A stretch of 64,000 bases of DNA from Castanea sativa (lineage: Eukaryota > Streptophyta > Magnoliopsida > Fagales > Fagaceae), in the NCBI RefSeq assembly GCF_040712315.1, contig NC_134015.1:14094945-14158944 (forward strand), read 5' to 3'. The stretch's first letter is position 1. Each line of letters opens with the position of its first letter. The notes under the pieces are model-generated. The model was not told the origin of the DNA, did not search any database, and saw nothing but the letters and a program-made list of their open reading frames with translations. A program made the translations under genes and the position numbers. Shown here piece after piece: positions 9,858-22,465 of this stretch.

Positions 9858-12800
9858 ATGGCCACCACCATAGCTTCATTGAAATTGAACCACAACTTCT
9901 TTATCCACCTCCCTCCTCCTTCTCCTCCTAGCCTCCTCCAAACCACCACCACCACCACCTCATTTACCAGACCCGTTAAATTTTCAGGAACCTTGAATTT
10001 GAACCTTCAAAGCTCCTCCAAACTCAGCGTTAAATGCTTTATCTTCACCAACAAGAACAAGAACCATGTAACCACCGACTTAGACTTGTTCTCTGACTCT
10101 AAAACCCAAAACCCATTTGACGTTTTTGCAAATACTCTGCTTAATGCAATAAAAGCACTGAGAAAACCAGCGGTGGCCGCTGTGCTATTGGGTTTGCTGT
10201 TGTTATACGATCCCAATTCGGCATTGGCCGCCTCCGGTGGAAGAATGGGTGGCAGGTCGTTTTCGTCGTCGTCGTCGTCGAGGAGTTATTCGGTGCCGAG
10301 GAATTCGGGAGGTGGGTTCTCTTTTTCGGCGCCGTATTATGCGCCGTCGCCTTTCGGCGGCGGTGGCGGGTTTTATATGGGGCCGGCGGTGGGGGTCGGG
10401 TCGAGTTTCTTCTTCATTTTGATGGGTTTCGCAGCGTTTGTTTTGGTTTCGGGGATTCTTTCGGATCGGTCGGAGGGTGGTGTGCTTACTGCCACTGAGA
10501 AAACCAGTGTGGTCAAGCTTCAGGTACTGTGGGAATGAATTTTGGGATTGTTTTGAATTTACTTACATGGGTTTTTGTTATCTGATTTTGATGTTTGACA
10601 TGTTTGTCTAAAGAGTTTGTGAAATGACTGTTTTGTTTAGTATGAAATTTAATTTGACGAAGCTAGGTAAAACTTAGTTACAGTTTCTTACGTGGTGCAC
10701 CTTATATTATTCAGTTAAATTCAATAACGTGACCTTGAAAATGATGACTAATAACTAATAAGCAACTGTACCTAAGTTTTGGCAAAATAATGATTGAATT
10801 TTGGTCACACAAGTACTTGTGGCCACAATGTTTGTTGGACTGATTAGTGAATGAGCTTTGGTTCAAATGACACTTATTTGTAAGAGCAAGTTGGATGCTA
10901 GGGAGTTGGTTCAAGATCACTTTGTGTAACTTACCAATAAAAAAAAGTTCTTGGTTTTGATTCTAGTATTATTTTTTTGTAACAGTTGTTTCTGTCTGTC
11001 AAAATGCTGATTTTTTTTTAATAATCTTTATTGCTAAGTAAAATATTTGTTAGTGGTATTGAATCCGCAACCTAACACTCTGGTCCATATGGGGGGAGAA
11101 AGTGGCTCAGAGGTAATTAGCTAATAGAGAAAAGAAGAGTGTCAAGAGTTTGGTAGCTCAATTGGTTGGCACCTCCTAATGTTTCCAATAGAGACATTTA
11201 GGGTTCAAATCCCCTCACTCTCAACTATTAATGTATAAAAAAATCTATGATCACATGAGGATGCTTTTATCTATCAAATCAAAAGCTAACCAAGAAAAGA
11301 GAAAGGGTGAAATCATTGGCATCCAGTACTAGCAGTATAAATATGCTTTCTATTACCTTGATATATCTCTTTCCTTAAATGGTTTTCCTGGCAATACTTG
11401 TTGGATGTTGCTTTTCTTTTTATGGAAATGTCTTGGGCTTTGTGATGGGACTATGGTGGTTGAACTTAAGTGGGGATTTTTTTTGGGAGGAGGGGGGGGG
11501 GAGAGCTAATTATTTGAATGATTCTTTTAAATCATCTTGTGTTCTGCTCTATGAAGCAATATATTCAGCACCAAGAAATAATGTGTTCGGAAGTGCAGTC
11601 TGGCATGGAATTTAGGGTGCTTGAATTGAAAGCGTTGGGGGAATTTCTAAGTTACCATATTCAGCAATCTCCACAGTTCAAAAATGTAAAGAACATTAAC
11701 CATTACAATACCAACATAAGCTCCAATTATATATCTTCTGCCCCTGCAAGTCAAGTACTCAACTATTGGAGAAATGACCAAAAGTCATAAATATAGTTTA
11801 GCAATTTGAAGTTTTAGGTTATACAGGTGTTTTTTTTTATTATTATTTTTTTTTTATCACATTTATAAGGTAGGTTCATTTAGTTGGCTATGAAGTAACT
11901 GTATGGCGTTGTTATGTCATGCATAGAGTATTTTGTTTGGAAGTTGAGTTCTGACTCACTTCTTAAAATCTTTCTTGAATTTGAGAAAGCAGTTCTTCTG
12001 AATTTTCTCATTACTGACTTTTCGTAGGTTGGGTTGCTGGGGATGGGGCGGTCACTTCAAAAGGATCTTAATCGGATTGCGGAAACTGCAGATACATCTA
12101 GCTCTTTGGGTTTGAGCTATGTATTGACAGGTGGAACTTCTAAATAAGTATTTATATTATTCATCCGATTTGTTGTTTATTTATTTTTTATTTAATAGAT
12201 TTTCATCTTTCATTTGCCTATTTACTACTGAATATGAGTAATCTTTTGCAAATTAACTAATGATGTACCCTAAAAAATTTATTCAAACAAATTTTACTGG
12301 CTGTAAGGTTAGTTGTCATGGGCATAATTGGTTCCTCATATGCTTTCAGTATTCTAATCCTAGTTGCCAATGGATTGTACCTGAATTGATACTTTCCCCC
12401 TCCTTAAAAACATGGTTGTATGTGAGAGGTTTTAGAATCATTGAGTTCAATGTTGTAAAAATAAGAGAAAATGGTATAAGAAAGATATAAATAATCCAAG
12501 TAGTTGATTGTAGATATGCATCTAATCTCATAAAGTTTAAAACAAAATTTGATAACAACAAATTTTCATTGGTTTAGTGCATTCTTTAGGACATTCATCG
12601 ATTTAATCTAAGTTTTGCAAATAATTAGTCTGTATATTTATTATAGGATTTTTAATGTTATAAAGGAAAAATGAAATTTATATTAGGGCTACTGCTGCTA
12701 ATCACAAGGTAATCACATATTGAGTTAAACCTATAGAGAGAGGTTTGTTATAGAACCTTGAAGGTCAAGCATACTATGAGCCAATAATAACAAACATCTC

Positions 12801-14034
12801 ATTGAGCTAAACTTATAGAGAGATTTTGTTTCCCCAAATAAAAGTAAAAATTCAGGTAAAATAATAATGTGTGAAGGAATAATTTTGTAATGATTTTTGT
12901 GAAATAAAGTGCTGTAGAGAATTAGCTTGCATCTTTAGAAAATTTTTACATATATACATTGTTTAAGGGGGTGATATGTTGTAGCACAAGGTATTATGAT
13001 TTTATGTTAATTCATACTTACATGCTCATAAAGAATTTTCCAAATGGCATCAAAATCATTAAAAGTTTCAATGTAGTGATTCTGGAGGAGTCATCACCAC
13101 AAGGTTGACCTGTTCAGATTTAAATTTGCTTTTCATTCATTAATATCCTCTAAGAAAAAGTGATGTCAACTTATTATACCAATTGTTACGGTTTTTAATA
13201 ATGTTATATGATCTCTCTCTTCTTTACACAGAAGATGAGTACAACTAAGATCTCTCTCTCTCTCTCTCTCTCTGTGGATTAATAATTACACTTGCACATT
13301 ATGGGTCTTGAATCCATGGCCTCACCCTCAAGGCGTTGATTTGAACTAGTGTTTATAGTATATATTTCAGTATTAAAGTTGGCTCTATATTGATTTCATC
13401 ATCTAAGACTTGTCATAATTAACATGTCAAGCTAGGGCCTTCTTTTAATTTTTGTTGTTGATTTTATCAAAATTCTGACGGTTTTTACTATCTTAATTTT
13501 TGGGCGCAGAGACAACGCTAGCTTTGCTTCGGCATCCCAGTTATTGTATCTCAGGTTATTCAGCTGTAAGTTGAACATCTCCTAGAACATTTTATTCTAC
13601 TAAAGTAAGGTTAGGAAACAAGTACAGTTTGGTAACTTTGGTTCAATGTTCAAAAAAGACAAACAAACAAGAGAAGGGGCCACCTTCCATTAGGGCTTGG
13701 GGGAAGGGTTGGCTTGTTTTATGCCTATATGTTATAGGCACACATGGACCCCTTGTGTTTGTGGGTTGTGACTGGCAAACTAGTTGATTCTCTGTTTGTC
13801 ATTCTTGCAGTTGGAACCTGGCACTGTATGAATCAGTATCTCTGTTTCGAAGACAACATTACTTGGAGAAAAGGGTTATTTTGTTTAGAGATCTTGAGGG
13901 ATTAACTTAAATCTCTGAGTTGTGTATACAGGACATAGGATTTTATCTAGTTCATGTTTTCATTTCTTTTACAGAAGAATCTCTGTAGTCCTTTTCAGAA
14001 TATATTCCCTGCAGCTATTACTTCTTATAGCGGC

Positions 14035-14072
<38 letters not shown>

Positions 14073-15629
14073 CCATTAAGAAATTGGTTTGACATGATTT
14101 CAGCAATGTTGATGGCAGGCTTAACTGGTGCCACTCTTGCAGGTGGATATAAAGAGGAGCATGGAGGATGGAGAGAAACGCTTCAATCAACTTTCTATTG
14201 AAGAACGGGGGAAATTTGATGAAGAAACACTTGTCAATGTGAATAACATTAAAAAGCAAAGTACATCCAGCCAGAGAGCTAATGGATTCAGCAATGAGTA
14301 CATAGTGGTAAGGTCGTCTCTAAATTGGCTATAGTTAAAATGAATATATCAAAATACTCCATTTCTAGCTTGACTTTGGGTTTTTAGGTGATCTGCTGCT
14401 GACTAGACTCATAAATGTGTTGTAATTTTCTACTTATTTATGGGTTTGCTTTATTTAAATGCACGATTAATAATATATGATATTCCTCCAATCACAACTA
14501 AGGTGCTTTGTTCTATCTATCTTCATACCGTGAGCATTATCATTTCTATGGTGTGTCAAGTGACAAGTTCTCTCTGTCTCTCTCAAAAGAAGGATGTGGG
14601 TGGGGATTAAGATGAACTAGACGCAATGGTCATAGAAGTCGTAAACTTAGTTGGGATATATGGTATAACCCAGTTCAGGTGGCAGTGTTTGTCTATGAGA
14701 TGGAACTGAATCCATCTTGACTGGTTTTTCTAATCTTCTGATAACATGATCAACATTTGATTTCATTTGATTTATATACTTTTCTTTATTTTTTTGTTTG
14801 GGGGAGGAGGGGGGGGGGGTGTTTGAAAACAGAACCTAGGTCTAACAAATAACCTTCCATGAAAAAGCCACATTTAAGAGCCTGTTGTAATTTGAAATCC
14901 AGAAACATTATAACTGCTCTAGTATAATTTCTCCAAACTTACATTCTAAATAAGGAGAAGAATAACCACATGAACTACTTGATGAGAAGGATGTTGTAGG
15001 CTTGGTTTCGTGTAGTTTGATTGCAGAAATTTCAGAATTTGCCATTGAATGGAAATTTGTGGTGTGAATCAGTTCTGGTGTTTTACAGGCCTATTACAAC
15101 CATACCAAATGACCCACTAAACAAAACCAAGTCAATATTAAATTAATTCTGGCTGATTACAATCAGTTTTGGATTTCCTGTTGAAAGACCAATAGACTAT
15201 AGATGAACTTTCACTGTTGATCTGTTTGTTAATTTGTAATATTTCTCCAAATATCATTATTCACTAATCTAAGGCTCACATGAAATCAATGGGATTATGA
15301 GGGCTGCAATGACAACATTTAGCCTAGCAGCATTACAAAGCTTCAGTTCACCTTTTACAATGAGTTTGAACTAAGGTTTCCACTGTTCCCCCTAGCTCCC
15401 CAATTTTTTCTTAGATGTTCCCACTATTAAAATTCTGTTAGACCTTTGTAATAAGAAAGACCTTGACATGCTTTGGAATAATAAATGTTTCGAGTTAACT
15501 TAGACTGTAAATCTGGGACCACAAAAGCAGTTTGTCTCTGCTTCTCAATTGAAGATGCTCCTAGGATTTTATAGGATCCATAATAAATCTGCATAGGTGT
15601 TATTTACTTTCACTCTCTTCTTACCCTGA

Positions 15630-15701
<72 letters not shown>

Positions 15702-16589
15702 AAATAAGGAGAACATTAATGGCGAGAAATCTAGCATTTTGTTCATCTTTGGATTGCATCCTTTTTGAGGATGCATGGACACAGACATAGGTACGGATAT
15801 GGGTATAAGTATGACATAGCAACACAAGCAATTTTTGAAAAATTATAACATGAAATGGAAGGTATAACACCAGTATGACAGGAGTACGACATCCTAAATG
15901 AAGTGTCTGTGCATCTTAGGGCTCGTTTGGTAGAGGAATTTAAGTTGAGTTGTTTGTAGTTTTTTGAAATACGTGTGAGTGAAAAAGTGTGTGAAAAAAT
16001 GTGTAAAGTTGTTTAAAATTTGGTAGAGTGGTTCAAAACCACTTTACCAAACAGACCCTTAGTTTTTTTCTCTGTACACATCTTGGGGTGGCTCAATGCA
16101 ATAGTTTTATTTCATTATAATGCTCCTTGTATAAAGTGATTAAATGATGTGCATTTTATCTCATCTTTCTATTCTATAAACATAACATTATATACTCACA
16201 GCATCTATGACTGGGTAGTCATGGGACATAAATATTTGATTAAAAATAGAAATGTATATTTTCCCCTCCTTTTCTGTGGTTTTTATGAAATTTCTTTAAA
16301 ATAGATAACAATCTTGGTGGCTGCTGAAGGAGTACATAAGCTCCCCACCATCAATGGCAGTGGGGACTTGAAAGAAGCATTGCAAAAGCTTGGATCCATT
16401 CCCTCGAGTAAAATACTAGTAAGTATGAAATTTTTTCCAAAATCAGAACTTGTAGGTGTAAAATATCTATGCCCGATATCTCTTTTTTTCATGCAGGCAG
16501 TTGAGGTATTGTGGACCCCTCAGAATGAAAATGACACCCTGTCAGAGCGGGAACTTCTTGAAGATTATCCACTGTTGAGGCCTTTGTAA
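9858..16589 (+). CDS. FLAP1: Chloroplast DUF1517 membrane protein, FLAP1-like
   Basis: Six exons, 398 residues: 9858-10523, 12028-12130, 13510-13565, 14143-14307, 16305-16418 and 16497-16589 (TAA stop), all with GT-AG introns and consistent phases. The Ser/Thr/Pro-rich N-terminus of about 55 residues, with no acidic residues, is a chloroplast transit peptide. A hydrophobic segment AVAAVLLGLLLLYDPNSALA (around residue 100) is followed by a Gly/Ser-rich stretch, a second membrane segment (FFFILMGFAAFVLVSGIL, around residue 185) and the DUF1517 body: VGLLGMGRSLQKDLNRIA, LALLRHPSYC, a VEVLWTPQNENDTLS C-terminal block and DYPLL near the end. Arabidopsis FLAP1 (DUF1517) is known to act in chloroplast proton homeostasis and non-photochemical quenching under fluctuating light. 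The domain call is firm; equivalence to FLAP1 rather than another DUF1517 member is from memory. Introns hold a SINE, a MITE and several microsatellites. Confidence 0.85.
11147..11243 (+). mobile_element. tRNA-derived SINE in intron 1 of the FLAP1-like gene
   Basis: About 97 bp with a polymerase III A-box-like TGGTAGCTCAATTGG (11151 on) and, 50 bp later, a B box GGTTCAAATCC (11202-11212), ending in a short A-run. The tRNA-like head does not fold into a full tRNA and the 3' tail is A-rich, so a SINE fits better than a tRNA gene. Target duplication not identified. Confidence 0.6.
13250..13273. repeat. (TC)n microsatellite
   Basis: Short CT repeat in intron 2 of the FLAP1-like gene; a second CT repeat lies at 14037-14070 in intron 3. 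Confidence 0.9.
14037..14070. repeat. (TC)n microsatellite
   Basis: About 17 TC units in intron 3 of the FLAP1-like gene. Confidence 0.9.
15631..15701. repeat. (TA)n microsatellite followed by a T-run
   Basis: About 28 TA units and then 15 T, in intron 4 of the FLAP1-like gene. The length is likely polymorphic and prone to assembly error. Confidence 0.95.
15919..16058. mobile_element. Tourist-like MITE (140 bp) in FLAP1 intron 4
   Basis: Ends GGGCTCGTTTGGTAGAG (15919) and, on the other strand from 16058, GGGTCTGTTTGGTAAAG. They are flanked by TTA on both sides (15916-15918, 16059-16061), the PIF/Harbinger target size. The interior (ACGTGTGAGTG, AAAAAGTGTGTGAAAAAATG) is the reverse-complement relative of the 141-bp element at 38900-39040. 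Confidence 0.75.
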
Positions 16590-17610
16590 GAGGCTACCTT
16601 ATACCATGCAGTAAGAGGTATGAGCTCAACCGCTTATTGGATCTAAGATGGCATTTGTATAGGAAACTTAGTCTATAGTTCACAGAAATTGTATTTGTCT
16701 AAGATTTGACTAGATGTATACAGCTGTTCTCAATTTGTTAGTTTAAAACAGTGGTTGTATATTTACTTCAAGGCATTCCCTTTCTTTTACCAATTCTCCA
16801 ATCTGCCATATGAATTATAAAGGTGCACCTTTGTATATTGATGATATTAACTAAACATTACAATTCGAATCAACAGATGAGCTGCATATTAAAGCTTATA
16901 CAATCAATCAATAATGACTAATGAGGTTGTAAACTGGTAGACAGAGATGCGTGCTTACTACTGAGTGTTTACACCCCCCCACCCCTCAATAATTCATTGC
17001 ATCTCTCTCATTGGTTGGCAGGATATATATATAATGCAGTACAATTTTTTCCTTCCACCCTTCTTCTATTTCATCACACCTCTCTCATTGGTCGGCAGTA
17101 TGCCATTCATATATTTATGATGCTATACAATTGTATACAGCCACCAACATTTTGCATCCATATTCTGTGAAAGTACTTGTCCTCAAAGGGACTCCAAATT
17201 TGCTAGTAGATACAAGTACTTATATTTATTTTGGTTGATTGGGGAAAGGAAAGTGGTAGTGGTGGCGGCATTGGCAGTTGACCAGCAATGATGATGGTGG
17301 TGGTGGGGGTGGTCAACAGTGACAACAATGGCGGTAGTATTGGTTGTTGACCAGTGGTGGCCGTGATGGTTGGTGATTGGTAATTAGAGGTTGGTGACGG
17401 ATGAGTGGGCGGGTGAAGGCGATTCTCAGTGACAGGAAAAGAAGTTAATGGTGGCATAGAGGAGTTGAAGTGGATAATAGTGGTGGGGATGAAGCAAAGG
17501 CTTTTTCTAGAAAATGGTGTATGCATTTAAAAACATAAGCCGGTTTCTGCCATTTTGGTGTAAATTTTCATTTACTATGGAAAACGTCTTTCCTTTGACT
17601 AATATTTTTT
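16590..17610. other. 3' flank of the FLAP1-like gene and intergenic DNA
   Basis: Begins with the 3' untranslated region. A diverged tandem duplication around CTCTCTCATTGGTTGGCAG (about 16998 and 17080) occupies 16990-17135. A GGTGGT/GATGGT-rich stretch at 17240-17400 opens a minus-strand frame of low complexity, judged not coding. Confidence 0.45.
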
Positions 17611-17613
17611 AGT

Positions 17614-17973
17614 TGCACTAAATGCTAGAAAACACTTTACATTTTTCATCAAACAACCAAGATAGAGTTTAAAAGTTAATGTTTTAGAGTTTAAAATGTC
17701 CTTTTGTAGTTGCAATTTCTGTTGGATCAGTAGAGTTTGATTCTGTAGCACATGTTGCTGCGAGATTGTGTGCGACTTCTTTTGAATCTTTTGTTTTCAA
17801 TAAACACAGTCTCCTTCTGGCAATTGTTGCCGCTTGTAAGACAGACTGCTCTTTGCTTTAGTTTGAATAAATATTGAAGCTTATCAAAAAAAATACTTAC
17901 AATTTTAGGTGCACTAAATGCTAGAAAACACTTACATTTTTCATCAAAACAACCAAGATAGAGTTTGAAAGTT
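17614..17973 (+). mobile_element. 5'-truncated LINE (L1-like) with a 64-bp target duplication
   Basis: A 232-bp insert (17678-17909) is flanked by two near-identical 64-bp direct repeats (17614-17677 and 17910-17973, starting TGCACTAAATGCTAG and differing at about three positions). The insert ends in an A-run (TTATCAAAAAAAA). It encodes, up to TAG at 17859-17861, the tail of the RNase H-like domain found at the end of plant LINE polyproteins (DSVAHVAARLCATSF). A poly(A) 3' end, severe 5' truncation and flanking duplication together indicate target-primed reverse transcription. Confidence 0.75.
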
Positions 17974-17974
17974 T

Positions 17975-20027
17975 TGTTGGTGCTGGGATGAAGTTTTGGC
18001 CAGAGAGTTAGGGAATGGGGATGATCCAACAGCATAATGGTCACATATGGAGATTGTTCAACATTTGTTCTCCAACTCTAAGTTCCACAGATGCTGCCAG
18101 TGGATGGATCATAAGACTGTTTGATTTTTGGTCTGAGTTTAGCTCGTTGAAGCTTCTCAACCTTCCCAGAATTCTAATGTGGAAAATCTATTGTTTTTTT
18201 GGGTAGTGCTATTTACATTGGATTCCTTTATTTAAGCGGTGATATAGATTAATTGTTAAATGAGTTCCTTTCCTAGAGGCAAAGTTGACTAGAGGATGTC
18301 ATCAATGCATGAGGTCCCAGGTCACTCTGATTGGGAGGTTGAAGAAATTGTTGAAGAGGTTTTAGATCACTTTTGGATTCATTCTGCTCGATTTAGTTAG
18401 CTAAATTTGTTCACAGAGACCTAAATTTTCTAACCCATAATATAGCTTCTTGGGTTACTTCTTGTTCCTCCCGGGGCCAGTCCCCAACTCCGCTCCCCGT
18501 TCTTGGGATTTTTGTCAAAGCTGAGATGGGCTTGCCCCTTTCGGCTTTTGTATTCTCATTTATTAAGCAAAAATAAATAAATAAATAAAGAAACATTCTA
18601 TAGATACGATAAAAATTTCACTCTTGGTTGATGTGGCAAATTGTTAGTGGTAGGTAAAATATTGATGTCCATGGTTCGTTTGGACAAAAAGTAGTAAAAA
18701 CTTATCAACTCAATTATAAAAAATATTGTAAAATTTTGTATACATAGCATTACTCAAAAATAAAATAAAATAAAGATTGGAGGATACCTATATTTCTGGT
18801 AAACTGTTCTAATTGCCTTTACAATTTTCGAAAAAGAGGTTCTTGAATTTTTTGTTTCCCGCAGAAGGATTCTTCTGCCTACTTGCAAATGAAGGTGCTG
18901 TAGTGGTTAAGGGTTACATCTGATTAGGAGATGAAAAGGACATGGCATGGGGTTTATTAAGCTTTGAAAGTATTGTTGTTTTCACTGTTGTGGACTTATG
19001 CCTAACATTCACTTCTCTTTTTCATAAGTGGGAGCTGCAACACATTGAGGGTCAACCATAAATTTTATCATCTTCCTCTTTTTTGGGGGGTGGGATGATA
19101 TGGGCAAATCTTGTATTGGTGGGGAGGTTTCCAGTTCTTCAGATATTTCTTTCCTATATAGTATTATGGTATTCTAATTTCTATGCTTATTTGCTTGTAA
19201 GTAAGGGTTTACAAAAAAGTCTATGGACACAAAAGATGTGTAGGGCCTGTAGGCTCATGAATGAACGCTATTAGACTTGAATCAATTATTCTAATCTTGG
19301 TTAACCCTGTAAAGATTGAATTGGCCCCGACATATTTTGACAAATTTGTGCCAATGAACTGTAGAGCAAGTGGATTTTCTTCCTTATAGAACGGGTTGGA
19401 GAGTAATGATATTCTTGCATATTGAGTGAAAAAAACCATAGACCCTTGACCAAGTCGTGCAAAAGTGGTAGAGCATATTAAAATTCACATTTGCAATCAC
19501 CCTTGCCAACCGAGTTTTCCCCTCCTTTATGGTGTCTCAACTTGAATCCTAGGGCAGTAGGGCTCATCTCAAGTTCTACTTATGAGCAATTGTATTTTAG
19601 AATGAAGACTGTCGCACTTGATTTTCTGAGTTTAAAATGAAAGAGAGACCCTTTGCCAAGCTTATTGAATTGCACTGGTGAAGGTCTGAAAGAGATCATT
19701 TGGTTGGAGATTATTTATTACTTCCTTCTGCCTTCTTTTAAATTTTTCTTATTTTTACACAAAAGATAACATTTTTGGGTTCTTTGAAGTTCCAATCACA
19801 ATGATGAGCTTTTCCCTCACTCTATTTTCCTTAAAAATTACATCAATCATAATCCTTTTTTCCCCCTTGGTGTGGTAGGGGAGGTAGGTGGCACCCTCTG
19901 ACTATGTCCTCCAGGACATAACAAGGTTAAACCACCACCCTCCCCCCTTTTAATTTATTTAAAATTTTTAAATGTAAATGTAAAGAGCTCTTTGAGGACC
20001 TAACTAATTCCCTCATCTCAGACATAC
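17975..20027. other. Intergenic DNA without recognised genes
   Basis: Moderately AT-rich. Short open frames on both strands lack domains. A TTTGGACAAAAAGTAG fragment near 18678 resembles MITE ends. An (AAAT)n-like run lies at about 18571-18590. Confidence 0.45.
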
Positions 20028-20030
20028 TAA

Positions 20031-20807
20031 ACATTTGTTTGGAGACAACTTCTTTAGCTTTTTGCTAAAAGCTTATTGTGAAACTACTGCAGAAAAAAAA
20101 AAAAAAAAGGTTAAAAACTAGCTGATTTTTTTTTTTTGTTGAAAGTAAAGTAAAAAAAAAAAAAAGTGCTGAATGTATTGTAGAAAAAATTTATGTATAA
20201 TTTTAAGCCTATTTTAATGCTTGAATATGCAAAATGACTTCTAAACATGAAAAGCAAATATTTACAATAACAATAATAATAACTAATTTTTTTGGCTTTA
20301 CTATAATATACCATCAAGCTTGTTATATCATATTTTAGATACATATTTCATCAAAGCAATCAATTAGAGTTACCAAAACATACCGTAATGTTAATGATAA
20401 CTATAACAACAATTAATTAGAGTTAGACAAAAAAAAAAAAAAAAACTATAAATGAGTGAATAGTGGAGACTTTCACCAAAAGTTGTGCCATTGGAATGAA
20501 GAGAGCTTTTTAAGTTTTCTTTTCTAATAATAAAATGTTGGCCCATGAGCACAACAGCCGATAAACATACAAAAAATAAGCTGATTTTTCTAAAAATATT
20601 GTTGGTTTGAGAACAATTTATTTAGTTGAAATTAAAAATTTTTTGCTAAAATTACTGTAAATAAAATTAAAAAGTAGTTGAAATAGTACAATGAGACCCA
20701 TGAATAGTACTAAAAAGTATAATGAGACTAATAAATAGTAGCAAAAATAAGTTGAATAGTTAAAAACTAATTTAAGCTAAAGCTTTAATCAGCTCCCAAA
20801 TGCACTC
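20031..20807. mobile_element. Composite MITE region, TAA-flanked
   Basis: Outer ends ACATTTGTTTGGAG (20031) and, on the other strand from 20807, GAGTGCATTTGGGAG, with TAA on both sides (20028-20030, 20808-20810). The right 200 bp (ATTACTGTAAATAAAATT, CCCATGAATAGTACTAAAA) closely resembles the 200-bp element at 43256-43455. The left half is different and A-rich, so this may be two elements or one with a nested insertion. Confidence 0.45.
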
Positions 20808-20810
20808 TAA

Positions 20811-21882
20811 GTAATTATAAGGAGGAGTCTCTTAAGATGGGACCAAAATGTTGGTTAGGAGATTTAAACCTAAGATCACATGAATAACATGAGACTTGAA
20901 AATTACTAAACCAACCCCTTGAGATTAATGAGATTTAAACCTTTTTTTTTCTTTTAATCTTTTTCAATATGATAGATGAGTGCTAATTGCTAAATATACT
21001 TGCAAATATATTTAGCACTCATTTATCTATAATGGTGCTTCGTTTAAAGGCTTCAAATGCAAAAATATGAATAAAGTAGTAATATTTGCTTCTACTTTCT
21101 AAGAGCTTAGCATTTCCTTATGTATTATCACAAATCGATATAATATTAAGAATCTTGTAGTTTAATAATATTTTTAAAAAAATTCTCTTTATGTAATTTG
21201 GGGTGCTGTCATTAGTGTTGACTATTAAATTATGAAATAACATCCTATACGATGGCTCCTAAAATACAAAGGAAAAAAGAAAGAGAAAGAGAAAGAGAAA
21301 GAGAAGAGAAAAGAAATCCTATGTGATGGAACATAAAATAAACACTTTGCCGAGTTGCCCTCGTGTAATTTGCCATGGGTTTCGCATTATATAATCAAAA
21401 AGTAAAGCAAGAAACAAAGGAATATTTTTTAATATATTTTCCAATGCAAACTTTATGCCTTAATTCTCAGTATCCAACTATAAAGAACATTTGACTGCTT
21501 TTGTGGGTCTGCTTTGTGAATAGACTACAGAGCTCAAAACAAACATTTCAAGGAAAAAGAAATAAAAGTGGGCATTGCATTGTTTTCCTTCTTGTAGAGC
21601 ACCGGGTAAAAGGAGCAAACAATAGTGGATTTTGCTTTGAATGAAATTATGAAAGTGATGTAGAAGAACTCTTTATAAAAAGTTGTACCATTGGAATTTG
21701 TCATTTTGTCTACGTAGGTGTAAAAAAAAAAAAACACTATTATTTTTCTTTAAGATGAAATGTAGCTTTATTATGATCTAAAAGTGTCCACTTATCATAT
21801 ATTTCCATGGACGTAATCACAAAAAGTTATAAGGAATTGAACTTGCACATCATTGTCATGAATTCATTATCACATTATTAAC
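20811..21882. other. Intergenic AT-rich DNA
   Basis: No gene seen. An (AAAGAG)n-like run lies at 21279-21315. Confidence 0.5.
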
Positions 21883-21883
21883 A

Positions 21884-22042
21884 GGTCAGAATTTAGGTAT
21901 AGTACTTTAGGTGCTGTTCCTTAAGTTTTCATCATAAGATTCAACCATGTGAAAAAATTCACATGAGAAAAAATTCACATGGCAGAATCTTAAAAGGAAA
22001 ATCTAAGGAACAATACCTAAATACTATACCTAAGTCTTGCCC
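21884..22042. mobile_element. Foldback MITE of about 160 bp
   Basis: The arms pair over about 60 bp. The left arm TTTAGGTATAGTACTTTAGG (21892 on) is mirrored by the right arm, whose complement reads CTTAGGTATAGTATTTAGG; the arms meet at AATTCACATG near the centre. No coding potential. Target duplication unclear. Confidence 0.65.
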
Positions 22043-22256
22043 TTATTTATATATAAGAGAGGTAAACCATACAATGATTTTCAATTATTCAAGTGACCCC
22101 TCTCTCTCTCACCTACCACCATAGTCCAATTCACCATTCCATTTCATTAGTGATAATGCTTATCATTATGTCTCTTTCTAAAGTGGTTTAGATGATCAAT
22201 TTGTTTATTGAGTTGAGCCCACAACTTTGAGAACAAGATCTTTACAACTACTCGAA

Positions 22257-22465
22257 GGGTTTGTTTAGATATTGTTTATTACTGAAAACTGAAAATACTA
22301 TAGCAAAATAATTTTTAAATTGGTGAATAGTGCTGGGTGACTCAATTTTAACATAACATTTGCTGAAATTTGTACTTGCGGGTCCAGTAAACAGTGCACG
22401 AGATCCACACAAAAAAAACACCAAACGCAGGAAGTTTCATTTTTTAGTACAATCCAAACTCAACC
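22257..22465. mobile_element. MITE, family shared with 41282-41571
   Basis: Begins GGGTTTGTTTAGATA and ends with the complement of GGTTGAGTTTGGATTG. The interior shares ACTGAAAACTGAAAA and AGCAAAATAATTTTTAAAT with the copy at 41282-41571. The right flank is TAA but the left flank GAA has drifted. Confidence 0.6.

Noticed and set aside
11147..11243. Possible tRNA gene
   Set aside because: A and B boxes are present but no complete acceptor stem or anticodon arm fits; the A-run tail indicates a SINE.
15621..15827. Minus-strand frame with Tyr/Ile repeat
   Set aside because: Translated TA microsatellite within an intron.
17203..17526. 107-codon minus-strand Pro/Thr-rich frame
   Set aside because: Low-complexity GGTGGT-type DNA; no start context, introns or domain.
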